A DNA stretch of 12,844 nt from Actinomycetes bacterium (GCA_030425055.1 JAUHVN010000043.1:1-12844); one strand, 5' to 3'; counted from the first letter of the stretch, positions 1 through 7,414 are shown. The notes: generated by a model from the sequence alone, not told the origin. A program made the numbers and translations.

Positions 1-203
1 ACCATCGCCGCCCCCGAGCCGATCACGACGGGCGTCACCGCGAGCGGCAGCGTGCGCAGCCGGGCCGCCCCGATCCAGTCGCGTGCGGTCGCGGGCTTCA
101 CCTGCCGGGGGTCGCGCGAGACGTGCACCTTCTGGGGGTTGCCGCGCGGGGGCTGCTTCTTGGGCCCGGGGCGCTTGCGCTTCTTGCTGGGGGTGCCTGC
201 CAC
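1..203 (-). CDS. menA: 1,4-dihydroxy-2-naphthoate polyprenyltransferase, N-terminal part (runs off left edge)
   Basis: MenA is the integral-membrane UbiA-family enzyme that attaches the polyprenyl chain to 1,4-dihydroxy-2-naphthoate, giving demethylmenaquinone. Only the first 67 codons are present. They read as a Lys/Arg/Pro-rich cytoplasmic head (SKKRKRPGPKKQ) followed by RDWIGAARLRTLPLAVTPVV, which matches the typical start of MenA as it enters the first membrane helix. The prenyl-diphosphate-binding Asp motifs lie beyond the edge. The start is GTG at 203: an in-frame TGA sits 12 bases upstream, so no earlier start is possible, and two nearby ATGs (216, 213) are out of frame. The gene begins 30 bases after the menE stop. 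A TATGAT hexamer 8 bases upstream of the GTG, with no Shine-Dalgarno, suggests a leaderless transcript. Identification is from the conserved N-terminus and gene context. Confidence 0.88.
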   Translation of the reverse strand, partial: MAGTPSKKRKRPGPKKQPPRGNPQKVHVSRDPRQVKPATARDWIGAARLRTLPLAVTPVVIGSGAAM

Positions 204-211
204 GACTCGAC

Positions 212-217
212 ATCATA
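212..217 (-). promoter_or_regulatory. -10 element TATGAT, likely leaderless promoter of menA
   Basis: On the minus strand TATGAT (5 of 6 against TATAAT) ends 8 bases before the GTG of menA. No convincing -35 is visible 16-19 bases further up, and no Shine-Dalgarno is present. Transcription starting about 7 bases downstream of the hexamer would begin at or next to the GTG. This would let menA be expressed separately from menE. Inferred from sequence only. Confidence 0.5.
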
Positions 218-233
218 GGCCGAGGGCGCCCCG

Positions 234-1388
234 TCAGTGCAGCGCGACCACCGCGCGCCGGATCGCCTCGCGGTCGGGCTTTCCCGACGGCAGCGCCGCG
301 AGCTCGTCGACGAGCACGAGACGCACGGGTCGCGCGTGCGCTCCGATCTCGGCGGCGACCGCGGCGCGCGCCTCGTCGAGCTGGATCGATTCGCTGCGAC
401 GCAGAGCCTCACCGCGACCGGCGACGATGACGGATGCCTCGCCCCACCGCTCGTCCGCCACGCCGACGACCACGGCCCCCGCCAGGCCCGGCACCGAGCG
501 CACGACGCGCTCGACGCGGTCGAGCGACACGTTGATGCCGCCCGACACGATGACGTGGTCGAGGCGACCGCGCACGCGCAGCACGCCGTCCTCGATGACG
601 CCGGCGTCGCCCGTGCGATACCAGCGCACGCCGGCATCGTCGTGCGGGAACGCCACCGCCGTCGCGTCGGGCTCGGCGAGGTAGCCGTCGGCGAGCATAG
701 GCCCCGACACCTGGACCTCGCCGTCGACGGTGCGCACCGAGACGCCGCCGAGCGGGACGCCGTCGTACACGCATCCGCCGCTCGTCTCGGTCGAGCCGTA
801 GGTGCGCACGACGCGCACCCCGGCCGACTCGGCGCGTTCGAGCGTCGCCGCCGCGAGCGCCTGACCGCCGATCAGCACACGGTCGAACGCGCGCAGTGCC
901 TCGGCGACCGTGCGGTCGTCGTCGGCGGCGTCGAGCAGTCGCTGCAGCTGGGCGGGCACGAGCGACGTGAAGTTCGGCTCGCGCGCACCGGCGCGCGTGC
1001 GCGGCATCATCAGCGCCGCCTGGGCGAAGGATGCCGGGGTGAAGGGCCCCTCGAGCAGCGCCGGCTCGCGCCCCGCGACCACCGAGCGCACGATCACCTG
1101 CAGCCCCGCGACGTACCCGGCGGGCAGGGCGAGCAGCCACGAGCCCGTGCCGATGCGGTCGGCGGTGGCCTTCGCCGAGGCGACCACGGCGTCACGGCTG
1201 AGCACGACGCTCTTGGGGATGCCCGTCGACCCCGACGTCGTGATGACGGCCGCCGTGCCGTCGCCCACGTGGGCGGAGCGGCGGTCGACGAGGCCCAGTC
1301 CGAGCGCGGGACCGTCACCGGCGAGCACCGAGCGGACGGCCGAGAGGATGACCCGCGGGTCCGCGTCGGTGATCGGTTCGAGCCTCAT
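234..1388 (-). CDS. menE: o-succinylbenzoate-CoA ligase (MenE, AMP-binding family)
   Basis: MenE adenylates o-succinylbenzoate with ATP and transfers it to CoA, giving the substrate of MenB; it acts in the cytoplasm. The 384-residue protein shows the ANL-superfamily motifs in order: the phosphate-binding loop TTSGSTGIPKSV (residues 50-61), YGSTETSGG (197-205), YRTGD (257-261), the hinge RGRLDHVIVSGG (273-284), and the C-terminal LPSGKPDR with the catalytic lysine at about 370. It is short for the superfamily, as is common for actinobacterial MenE: the N-terminal subdomain is reduced to about 45 residues before the P-loop. The reading frame stays open to 1520, but the upstream part is Arg/Thr/Ser-rich and overlaps menB, so I chose the ATG at 1388, where the family-like sequence MRLEPI begins. 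The Shine-Dalgarno is weak. The gene lies 46 bases after the menB stop and may be read through from menB. Confidence 0.93.
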   Translation of the reverse strand: MRLEPITDADPRVILSAVRSVLAGDGPALGLGLVDRRSAHVGDGTAAVITTSGSTGIPKSVVLSRDAVVASAKATADRIGTGSWLLALPAGYVAGLQVIVRSVVAGREPALLEGPFTPASFAQAALMMPRTRAGAREPNFTSLVPAQLQRLLDAADDDRTVAEALRAFDRVLIGGQALAAATLERAESAGVRVVRTYGSTETSGGCVYDGVPLGGVSVRTVDGEVQVSGPMLADGYLAEPDATAVAFPHDDAGVRWYRTGDAGVIEDGVLRVRGRLDHVIVSGGINVSLDRVERVVRSVPGLAGAVVVGVADERWGEASVIVAGRGEALRRSESIQLDEARAAVAAEIGAHARPVRLVLVDELAALPSGKPDREAIRRAVVALH

Positions 1389-1434
1389 CGCGTGCGCACC
1401 CCGCTCTTCAGACTGGGCATCGACCCGCCGCGCG

Positions 1435-2334
<900 letters not shown>

Positions 2335-2341
2335 GGGTGCC

Positions 2342-2347
2342 AGCCTA
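2342..2347 (-). promoter_or_regulatory. -10 element TAGGCT, likely leaderless promoter of menB(E)
   Basis: On the minus strand TAGGCT fits the actinobacterial TANNNT -10 pattern and ends 7 bases before the menB ATG, with no Shine-Dalgarno between. The same hexamer occurs at the same place before the LLM oxidoreductase gene (4368-4373). It lies in the 27-base gap after the preceding gene, so menB probably has its own promoter. No clear -35 was found. Confidence 0.5.
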
Positions 2348-2361
2348 GAGTCCCGCACCGC

Positions 2362-3225
2362 TCATGGCAGGTCGGGCTGCTCGATCGTCGCCGGCGGCGT
2401 GAGTCCGGCGAACGGCTCGAGGCGCGCGTCGAAGTCCGCGACCGTCGTCGCGAGGAACGGGCCGCCGGTGTACCAGAGGGTGGCCTGCGCGCCCGCGACC
2501 TGCAGGAACAGCGTCCCGCCGAGGTCGTCGCTCCACGTCCGGACGCCGTCGCCCGTGTCGACGTCGCCGTCGACGTCGTCTTCGAGCGGCAGATCCAGGC
2601 GCTCGGCGGCGCTGGCGGCGGCATCCGTGAGCACCGCGCGCTGCGCGACGTCGCCGGCATCGGCGCTGATCCACGTCGGCGAGTCGATCCGCCAGAAGAC
2701 GGACGCCCCTCCCCACCCGTTGACGATCGCCCGTGCGCCGGACGCCTCGTCGCCGACCCGCCACGCCCAGCCGTACGCGTCGCTGGTCGCGTCGACGACG
2801 TCGCGCACCGCATTCTGCGACGTGCGGGCGATGCCGCCGATGTCGACCAGCGGCGGATCGGCGGGCGGCTCCCACCCGGCGATCCCCGGGTAGGTGCCCC
2901 ACAGCACGAAGCCGCGGTCGAAGCCGAACGACACGACACCGACCCGTGCGACGACGTGGTCGGACACCGCGGCGAGCACCACGGGGTTGACCAGCGCGAC
3001 GAGGGCGACGGCGAGCGGGGCGACCACGCGCGAGTCGCGGCGCATCGCGACGAGGGTCGCGAGCATGACGACGGCGACCGCGGCGACGCCGATGAGCGCG
3101 AGCACCGGCCACGCCGCCTGCAGCATCGCCGCGACGACCGCAGCGGATGCGGCGACACCGGCGGCCGCGAGCACGACGCGGGGCCTCGGGATGCCGCGGC
3201 GGGCCGTCGTCGGAGCCTCGGTCAC
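2362..3225 (-). CDS. Membrane-anchored protein of unknown function with extracytoplasmic domain
   Basis: Not recognised as a named family. The 287-residue product has three predicted membrane segments near the N-terminus (about 17-37, 39-60 and 68-88), then about 200 soluble residues, probably outside the membrane. The soluble part is rich in Trp and Gly (YGWAWRVGDE, NGWGGASVFWRI) and has an acidic stretch at residues 215-226 with Asp at every second position, encoded by a 12-bp tandem repeat. The membrane part resembles the upstream 112-residue protein: a basic RRG-IP head, a TM helix ending ATL-(basic), and a helix with an A-L-V/L-N-P motif. The GTG at 3225 overlaps the TGA of the upstream gene (GTGA), indicating translational coupling. 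An adjacent GTG at 3228 is equally possible. The frame stays open farther upstream, but that part is Arg-rich out-of-frame reading of the neighbour. Confidence 0.8.
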   Translation of the reverse strand: MTEAPTTARRGIPRPRVVLAAAGVAASAAVVAAMLQAAWPVLALIGVAAVAVVMLATLVAMRRDSRVVAPLAVALVALVNPVVLAAVSDHVVARVGVVSFGFDRGFVLWGTYPGIAGWEPPADPPLVDIGGIARTSQNAVRDVVDATSDAYGWAWRVGDEASGARAIVNGWGGASVFWRIDSPTWISADAGDVAQRAVLTDAAASAAERLDLPLEDDVDGDVDTGDGVRTWSDDLGGTLFLQVAGAQATLWYTGGPFLATTVADFDARLEPFAGLTPPATIEQPDLP

Positions 3226-3560
3226 CACCGCACACCCGCCGCGGCCTGCACGAGCGCGAAGCTCGCGGGGTTGAGGAGGGCGGCGATCACGAGGGTGGCG
3301 ACACCCGCGGTGCGGGTGCGGGCGTCGAGCGTCGCGACGAACCCGAGCACGGCGGCGAACACGAGCACGATCACCGCGAGCACGGCGATGTCGCTGAACA
3401 CGGGAGCCTCTCCCGGGTCGGTCAGCGCGAAGAGCCAGAGCGTGACGGCGCCCGCCAGCCCCGCCACCGCGGGGAGGACTCCGATCGCCAGAGCCCGGAT
3501 CGTCCACCTGCGACGGTTCGGCGTGCCCCGGCGCGGCACCTCGATGAGCCCGCCGGTCAT
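3222..3560 (-). CDS. Small membrane protein of unknown function (three TM segments)
   Basis: Not recognised as a named family. This 112-residue protein has a basic head (VPRRGTPNRRRW, residues 8-19) and three hydrophobic segments (about 24-46, 58-78 and 86-107); the last carries the motif ALLNP (94-98). It looks like a free-standing version of the N-terminal membrane module of the next gene, which overlaps its stop by 4 bases. It starts at ATG 3560, three bases after the stop of the LLM oxidoreductase gene. No Shine-Dalgarno is evident, so translation probably depends on coupling to that upstream gene. The two membrane proteins likely form a pair; what they do cannot be read from the sequence. 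Confidence 0.75.
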   Translation of the reverse strand: MTGGLIEVPRRGTPNRRRWTIRALAIGVLPAVAGLAGAVTLWLFALTDPGEAPVFSDIAVLAVIVLVFAAVLGFVATLDARTRTAGVATLVIAALLNPASFALVQAAAGVRW

Positions 3561-3563
3561 GTG

Positions 3564-4361
3564 TCAGACGCCGTTCTTGGCGTCACGCCAGCGCAGCCAT
3601 GACGAGACGAGGTCGTAGTCGAAGTCGGGACCGAGGATGCCGAGTGTGAACAGGCGCGCACCCTGGTCGAACAGGGCGTCGGCGTCCGCCTGGTCACGGC
3701 GTCCGAGCTCGCTCGAGACGATGAGGTGTCCGGTGTCGCGCTGCTCGGTCTCGGCCCACCGCTCGATGACCTCGAGCTTGTGCGGCAGCTCGTCGGCGCC
3801 GACGAAGCTGTGCCAGATGTCGGCGTGGCGGGCGACGAGCCGCAGGGTCTTCTTCTCGCCCTTGCCGCCGATGAGCACCGGGATGCGGCGGGTCGGCGGC
3901 GGATTGAGCTTCGACCAGCGGGACTCGATCCGCCGCAGCCCCTCGGCGAGGTCGTCGAGGCGCGAACCCGCGGTGCCGAACTCGTAGCCGTACTCGGTGT
4001 AGTCGCGCTCGAACCAGCCCGAACCGGTGCCGAAGATGAAGCGGCCCTCGCCGCCGCGCGCCGAGATGTGGTCGATCGTGCGGGCCATGTCGGCCTGCAG
4101 GTCGGGGTTGCGGTAGCTGTTGCAGTTGACCAGCGCGCCGAACTCGACCCGCTCGGTCTGCTCGGCCCACGCGGCCAGCGTCGTCCACGACTCGGTGTGC
4201 AGCCCGTCGGGGTCGCCCGACAGCGGGAAGAAGTGATCCCAGTTGAAGATGATGTCCACGCCCATGTCCTCGAGGCGGCGGACGGCGTCGCGCAGCTGCG
4301 GATAGGTGACGTGCTGGGGCGGGATCTGCACGCCGAGGCGCACCGGGGTGTCGAGGAGCAT
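3564..4361 (-). CDS. LLM class F420-dependent oxidoreductase
   Basis: A luciferase-like monooxygenase (LLM) superfamily flavin/F420 enzyme of 265 residues, a single TIM-barrel domain and probably cytoplasmic. Features seen: an N-terminal beta strand RLGVQIPPQ (8-16), FNWDHFFPLSGDPDG (39-53), the conserved stretch LVNCNSYRNPDLQADMARTIDHIS (77-100), the cofactor-phosphate region GTGSGWFERDY (111-121), EYGYEFGTAGSRLDDL (123-138) and PVLIGGKGEKKTLRLVARHADIW (161-183). From memory, this pattern matches the actinobacterial subgroup represented by M. tuberculosis Rv1855c. The substrate is unknown, and use of F420 rather than FMN is inferred from the subgroup. The ATG at 4361 has a TAGGCT hexamer 6 bases upstream, suggesting a leaderless mRNA. 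The two small membrane protein genes follow within 3 bases and by overlap, so all three are probably co-transcribed. No functional link to menaquinone synthesis is shown. Confidence 0.88.
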   Translation of the reverse strand: MLLDTPVRLGVQIPPQHVTYPQLRDAVRRLEDMGVDIIFNWDHFFPLSGDPDGLHTESWTTLAAWAEQTERVEFGALVNCNSYRNPDLQADMARTIDHISARGGEGRFIFGTGSGWFERDYTEYGYEFGTAGSRLDDLAEGLRRIESRWSKLNPPPTRRIPVLIGGKGEKKTLRLVARHADIWHSFVGADELPHKLEVIERWAETEQRDTGHLIVSSELGRRDQADADALFDQGARLFTLGILGPDFDYDLVSSWLRWRDAKNGV

Positions 4362-4367
4362 GGCTCC

Positions 4368-4373
4368 AGCCTA
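4368..4373 (-). promoter_or_regulatory. -10 element TAGGCT, likely leaderless promoter of the LLM oxidoreductase operon
   Basis: On the minus strand TAGGCT ends 6 bases before the ATG at 4361. The intervening GGAGCC includes GGAG, but only 2 bases from the start, too close for a working Shine-Dalgarno. The match to the menB promoter in both sequence and position supports a leaderless start. A hairpin lies just upstream over the end of the previous gene. Confidence 0.5.
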
Positions 4374-4388
4374 GGCACCCCGGCGCCC

Positions 4389-4408
4389 ACGGGGCCCGTC
4401 AGCCCCGT
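4389..4408 (-). terminator. GC-rich hairpin over the stop of the HAAS protein gene, possible terminator
   Basis: ACGGGGC and GCCCCGT form a perfect 7-bp stem with a 6-base loop. The loop contains most of the TGA stop codon at 4401-4399. No U-tract follows, so this is at best a U-less actinobacterial-type terminator between the padR-HAAS unit and the LLM oxidoreductase operon. A 7-bp GC stem can also arise by chance in DNA this GC-rich. Confidence 0.35.
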
Positions 4409-5349
4409 CGGGCGGCGATGGCCTTGCGCACGGTGTCGATGACCTCCCACACCGCGCTTCCGGCGATCGCGAAGCCCACGACGATCGTCACGATGCGCCC
4501 GACGTCGGCTCCGTCGGTCGGGATGACGGTCGGGAAGAACTCGGGGTTCAGCAGCTGTCCGGTGATGAGCAGATACAGCGCCGGCACCGCCAGGGCGAGG
4601 GTGAGCACGATGTCTGCGGCTGCGAGCGGAAGGGTCCAGCGGCCGACGACGTGGACCACGACCAGCAGCAGTGCGGCCAGCGCCAGGATCACGAGCGCGT
4701 ACGTCACGCCGACAGGCCACAGCTCAGGTGCGAAGAACGAGATCGGGATGCCGGGGACGAACCCGATGAAGTGGTCCCACACCAGGGCGGCCGCGGCCGC
4801 GAACACCGCGATCACGCGGGCGATGACGTCGCCGATCCCCGTTCCGCTCTGACGCGGCTCGGGCAGCTGGTCGACCGACCAGGCCATGAGCGGACCGCCC
4901 TCGCGCTGCGAGCGCTCGACGAGGGCGAACACCAGCGTCGTCCAGAACACGAGGTGCAGGGCGACGGTGAGCGCGCCGCCGATCGCGGATCCCACGATCC
5001 CGCCGAAGCTCGCTCCCGCGAGCGCCTGTCCGAGAGCGATGCCGAAGGCCGCGAGCGGCACGACGATCCACAGCAGCAGGATCACGAGCCGCTTCCAGTC
5101 GAGGAAGTAGCGCGGACCGATGAGGTGCAGCGGACGACCGGTGTACCCGGCCGCGAGCTTGTCGGGGTCACCGAACCCGGTGAGCACGTCGCGCTCGGCG
5201 GCCTCGCGGGATTCGCCGGCGTCGACGCGCGCGTCGACCTGGTCGGCGATCGAGGCGCGCAGCTCGGCGGCCAGATCGTCGCGCTGATCGTCGGGCACGG
5301 TGCGCATCGCCGCGGCGACGTAGCGTTCGGTGAGGGTGTGGGCGGTCAT
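4399..5349 (-). CDS. HAAS-domain (permease prefix) integral membrane protein
   Basis: The 316-residue protein starts with a soluble helical region (1-75: TLTERYVAAAMRTVPDDQRDDLAAELRASI, then AERDVLTGFGDPDKLAAGYTGRP). This is the typical HAAS/DUF1700-type prefix found in membrane proteins encoded next to PadR regulators; the GDP-LA-Y motif is at 60-69. About six membrane segments follow (88-108, 114-143, 174-198, 212-236, 238-264, 286-306). No transporter motif or ATPase domain is visible, so a permease role is not shown. The protein could be a sensor or envelope component. It starts at ATG 5349, one base after the padR stop, with a strong AGGAGAG Shine-Dalgarno at 5361-5355 inside the end of padR. 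The two genes are therefore coupled and probably controlled by PadR. Confidence 0.85.
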   Translation of the reverse strand: MTAHTLTERYVAAAMRTVPDDQRDDLAAELRASIADQVDARVDAGESREAAERDVLTGFGDPDKLAAGYTGRPLHLIGPRYFLDWKRLVILLLWIVVPLAAFGIALGQALAGASFGGIVGSAIGGALTVALHLVFWTTLVFALVERSQREGGPLMAWSVDQLPEPRQSGTGIGDVIARVIAVFAAAAALVWDHFIGFVPGIPISFFAPELWPVGVTYALVILALAALLLVVVHVVGRWTLPLAAADIVLTLALAVPALYLLITGQLLNPEFFPTVIPTDGADVGRIVTIVVGFAIAGSAVWEVIDTVRKAIAARRG

Positions 5350-5350
5350 G

Positions 5351-5686
5351 TCAGCTCTCCTGGGGAAGGTCGTGGATCGCGCGGGCGATCTCGGCGAATT
5401 CGGCGGTGAGCGCTGCGGCGAGCCGGTCGCCCGCGGCGCTCGTGCGGTAGAACTTGCGAGGGCGGGCCTCGTCGGTGTTCCACTCGCTGGTCAGGTGCCC
5501 CTGCTTCTCGAGGCGACGCAGCAGCGGATAGAGCGTGTTGGCGTCGGTGTCGAAGCCCCGCGCCTGCAGCTCCTCGAGCAGCCCGTAGCCGTACCCCGGC
5601 TCGCGCAGCAGTCGCAGGCACGCCAGCACGACAGTGCCGCGCCGCAGCTCCTGCACGTGGGTCTCGAGGGCTTCGTTCTCGCTCAT
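5351..5686 (-). CDS. PadR-family transcriptional regulator
   Basis: A 111-residue winged-helix DNA-binding protein of the short (subfamily-2-like) PadR type. Family features are VQELRRGTVVLACLRLL (11-27), GYGYGLLEEL (31-40), the recognition region TDANTLYPLLRRLEKQGHL (47-65) and the wing RPRKFYRTSAAGDRL (75-89). Such regulators usually act as dimers and repress their own operon until a ligand or stress signal releases them. The downstream HAAS membrane protein gene is one base away, the classic PadR-HAAS pairing. The start is ATG at 5686, just 7 bases after a TACAGT -10 hexamer (with TTGACT as -35), so the mRNA is probably leaderless. A near-perfect palindrome covers that -10, suggesting autorepression. 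Confidence 0.93.
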   Translation of the reverse strand: MSENEALETHVQELRRGTVVLACLRLLREPGYGYGLLEELQARGFDTDANTLYPLLRRLEKQGHLTSEWNTDEARPRKFYRTSAAGDRLAAALTAEFAEIARAIHDLPQES

Positions 5687-5690
5687 GCAT

Positions 5691-5720
5691 CACACTGTAC
5701 TGTGTGCCGCACACTATAGT
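5691..5720. promoter_or_regulatory. Candidate PadR operator (palindromes)
   Basis: CACACTGTACTGTGTG (5691-5706) is a palindrome with 14 of 16 positions symmetric around GTAC, similar in style to PadR-family sites. GTGTG-CCG-CACAC (5702-5714) overlaps it, and a perfect ACTATAGT palindrome (5713-5720) preceded by CACACT repeats the half-site. The first palindrome covers the padR -10 and the last touches its -35. Binding here should therefore shut padR and the HAAS gene off. The menC -35 begins 10 bases beyond, so an effect on menC is possible. Confidence 0.55.
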
Positions 5721-5723
5721 CAA
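5694..5723 (-). promoter_or_regulatory. padR promoter (TTGACT, 18-bp spacer, TACAGT)
   Basis: On the minus strand a -35 TTGACT (5723-5718) is followed after 18 bases by a -10 TACAGT (5699-5694), then 7 bases to the ATG at 5686. Both hexamers fit the major sigma factor consensus well. There is no Shine-Dalgarno, so the transcript is likely leaderless. Confidence 0.65.
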
Positions 5724-5730
5724 CCGCACA

Positions 5731-5758
5731 TTGATGCTGTCCAAGCAAGCGCAATGAT
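5731..5758 (+). promoter_or_regulatory. menC promoter (TTGATG, 16-bp spacer, AATGAT)
   Basis: A -35-like TTGATG (5731-5736) and a -10-like AATGAT (5753-5758) are 16 bases apart. The -10 ends 6 bases before the menC GTG. GGGGGC before the GTG is not a Shine-Dalgarno, so a leaderless start is likely, as for the other men genes here. Confidence 0.5.
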
Positions 5759-5764
5759 GGGGGC

Positions 5765-6754
5765 GTGGCATCCGCACTCCCCTCCACCGACGAACTGCTC
5801 TCGACCGCGCGCGTGGTCGCGCTTCCGCTGCGCACCCGCTTCCGCGGCGTGGACGAGCGCGAGGCGCTGCTGCTGCACGGCCCGCAGGGCTGGACCGAGT
5901 TCTCGCCGTTCCCCGAGTACGCGGATGCCGAAGCGTCGACGTGGCTCTTCGCCGCGATCGACTACGGCTGGCGCCCGCAGCCGCCCACGCTGCGCGACGA
6001 GATCCCCGTGAACGCCACCGTGCCGGCCGTGCCTGCGGCATCCGTCGCCGGCGTCCTCGCGCGGTTCCCCGGATGCCGCACCGCGAAGGTCAAGGTCGCC
6101 GAACGCGGTCAGACCCTCGCCGACGACGTCGCGCGGGTCGCCGCGGTGCGCGACGCCCTCGGTCCCGAAGGGCGCGTGCGCGTCGATGCGAACGCCGCCT
6201 GGAACCTCGACGAGGCCGAGCACGCGGTGCACGCGCTGGCCGAGTTCGACCTCGAGTACGTCGAGCAGCCGTGCGCGACGATCGACGAGCTCGCCGAGCT
6301 GCGCCGCCGCATCCGCTACATGGGCATCCCGATCGCCGCCGACGAGAGCGTGCGCAAGGCCGACGATCCGCTCGCGGTCGCCCGCGCGGGGGCGGCCGAT
6401 CTCGTGGTCGTGAAGGCGCAGCCGCTGGGCGGAGTGACCCGCGCCCTCGAGATCGTGCGCGAAGCAGGACTGCCGGCGATCGTGTCGAGCGCACTCGACA
6501 CGTCGGTCGGGCTCGGCATGGGCGCCGCCCTCGCGGCCGCGCTGCCCGACCTCGAGATCGACTGCGGACTCGGCACGGCGGCGCTGCTGGCCGCAGACGT
6601 CACGGGGTCGCCGCTCGTGCCCGTCGACGGCGTGATCCCGGTGCGCCGCGTCGAGGTCGACGCCGAGCTGCTCGACCGCCATCGCGCGACGCCCGACCGC
6701 GAGCGCTGGTGGCTCGACCGGCTCGCGCGCTGCCGCGCACTGCTCGACGGCTGA
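5765..6754 (+). CDS. menC: o-succinylbenzoate synthase (MenC)
   Basis: MenC is an enolase-superfamily enzyme that dehydrates SHCHC to o-succinylbenzoate, the acid that MenE then activates. The 329-residue protein shows the expected active site: TAKVKV with the KxK pair (Lys108/Lys110, the second being the expected base), metal ligands Asp141 (RVDAN), Glu167 (YVEQP) and Asp193 (AADES), and the opposite lysine Lys217 (VVVKAQPLGG). The C-terminal barrel ends with GLGTAALLAADV (268-279). The length is normal for actinobacterial MenC. The start is GTG at 5765; the two ATGs just upstream (5754, 5757) are out of frame. The gene is divergent from padR by 78 bases and convergent with the tetR gene, with 9 bases between the stops. 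It is thus physically split from menB/E/A by six unrelated genes, although all serve one pathway. Confidence 0.93.
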   Translation: MASALPSTDELLSTARVVALPLRTRFRGVDEREALLLHGPQGWTEFSPFPEYADAEASTWLFAAIDYGWRPQPPTLRDEIPVNATVPAVPAASVAGVLARFPGCRTAKVKVAERGQTLADDVARVAAVRDALGPEGRVRVDANAAWNLDEAEHAVHALAEFDLEYVEQPCATIDELAELRRRIRYMGIPIAADESVRKADDPLAVARAGAADLVVVKAQPLGGVTRALEIVREAGLPAIVSSALDTSVGLGMGAALAAALPDLEIDCGLGTAALLAADVTGSPLVPVDGVIPVRRVEVDAELLDRHRATPDRERWWLDRLARCRALLDG

Positions 6755-6769
6755 CCCGCGGGATCAGCC
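6749..6769. terminator. Compact hairpin spanning both stop codons, possible bidirectional terminator
   Basis: GGCTGA (6749-6754) pairs with TCAGCC (6764-6769). One mismatch, a CC/GG pairing and a 3-base GCG loop lie inside. The arms contain the menC stop (TGA, 6752-6754) and the tetR stop on the other strand. As the only sequence between two convergent genes it could stop transcription from both sides, but there is no U-tract. Confidence 0.4.
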
Positions 6770-7414
6770 CTCCGCGTCGACAGGCTGGATGACGATCTGC
6801 GCGACGCGGGCGAGCTCCTCGCTGACGGCGCGACGTCGCTCGACCTCGGACAGCCCGCGCATCATCCCCCGGATCGCCGCCGCCTCCCACGCCGTCAGCA
6901 GCAGTCGCGCGGCACGGTCGGCGGGGATGCGGAACGCGATCATGCGCGCCGCCGCGATGTCTTCGATGATCTCGGTCACCTGACGGTGGAGCTCGTCGTC
7001 CTGCGCGAGGTAGGCCGTCGCGAGTTCGGGATCGCGCAGCGCATGGATGCGGATCTCGCTCATGAGCAGCACGCTCGCGCCGTCGGCGGTGTCGAAGTCG
7101 AGCACCTGCTGGAGCAGGGCCATGACATCTCCGGACGCGGCTCGCACCTCGGCGCGGCACCGCAGTTCGGCGATGCGCTCGCGCACGATGCGTACGCGGT
7201 CGCTGCTCACCGCGGCGACCAGGGCGAGGAACAGCTCGTTCTTCGATTCGAAGTTCGAGTAGAACGCCCCGCGGGTGAAGCCCGCGCGCTCGCAGATCGC
7301 CTCGACGGATGCCGCGTCGAACCCGACCTCGGCGAACACCTGGGCAGCCGCGTCGAGCAGCTTGTGCCTCGTGACCTCGCGTCGCGGCGAGGAGACGCTC
7401 ACGGTGTCGGTCAT
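6764..7414 (-). CDS. TetR/AcrR-family transcriptional repressor
   Basis: A 216-residue one-component repressor. The N-terminal TetR DNA-binding domain is clear: TRHKLLDAAAQVFAEVGFDAASVEAICERAGFTRGAFYSNFESKNELFLALV at residues 15-66, with the helix-turn-helix at about 35-55 and the diagnostic GAFYSNFESK. The rest is an all-helical ligand/dimer domain with no recognisable ligand signature. It ends in a polar, charged tail. The start is ATG at 7414, with an AAGGAG Shine-Dalgarno 4 bases upstream. It is divergent from the MMPL transporter gene across 129 bases that contain a perfect 16-bp palindrome, the usual layout for a TetR repressor controlling an exporter and itself. It most likely represses the MMPL-YhgE cassette. 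The ligand is unknown. Confidence 0.92.
   Translation of the reverse strand: MTDTVSVSSPRREVTRHKLLDAAAQVFAEVGFDAASVEAICERAGFTRGAFYSNFESKNELFLALVAAVSSDRVRIVRERIAELRCRAEVRAASGDVMALLQQVLDFDTADGASVLLMSEIRIHALRDPELATAYLAQDDELHRQVTEIIEDIAAARMIAFRIPADRAARLLLTAWEAAAIRGMMRGLSEVERRRAVSEELARVAQIVIQPVDAEG

Noticed and set aside
211..216. Tandem ATG ATG before menA as a possible start
   Set aside because: Neither ATG is in the MenA frame, and an in-frame TGA lies just upstream of the GTG.
2335..2358. Earlier ATG for menB (8 codons upstream)
   Set aside because: It lies upstream of the TAGGCT hexamer and runs into the end of the preceding gene. The added residues do not look like MenB.
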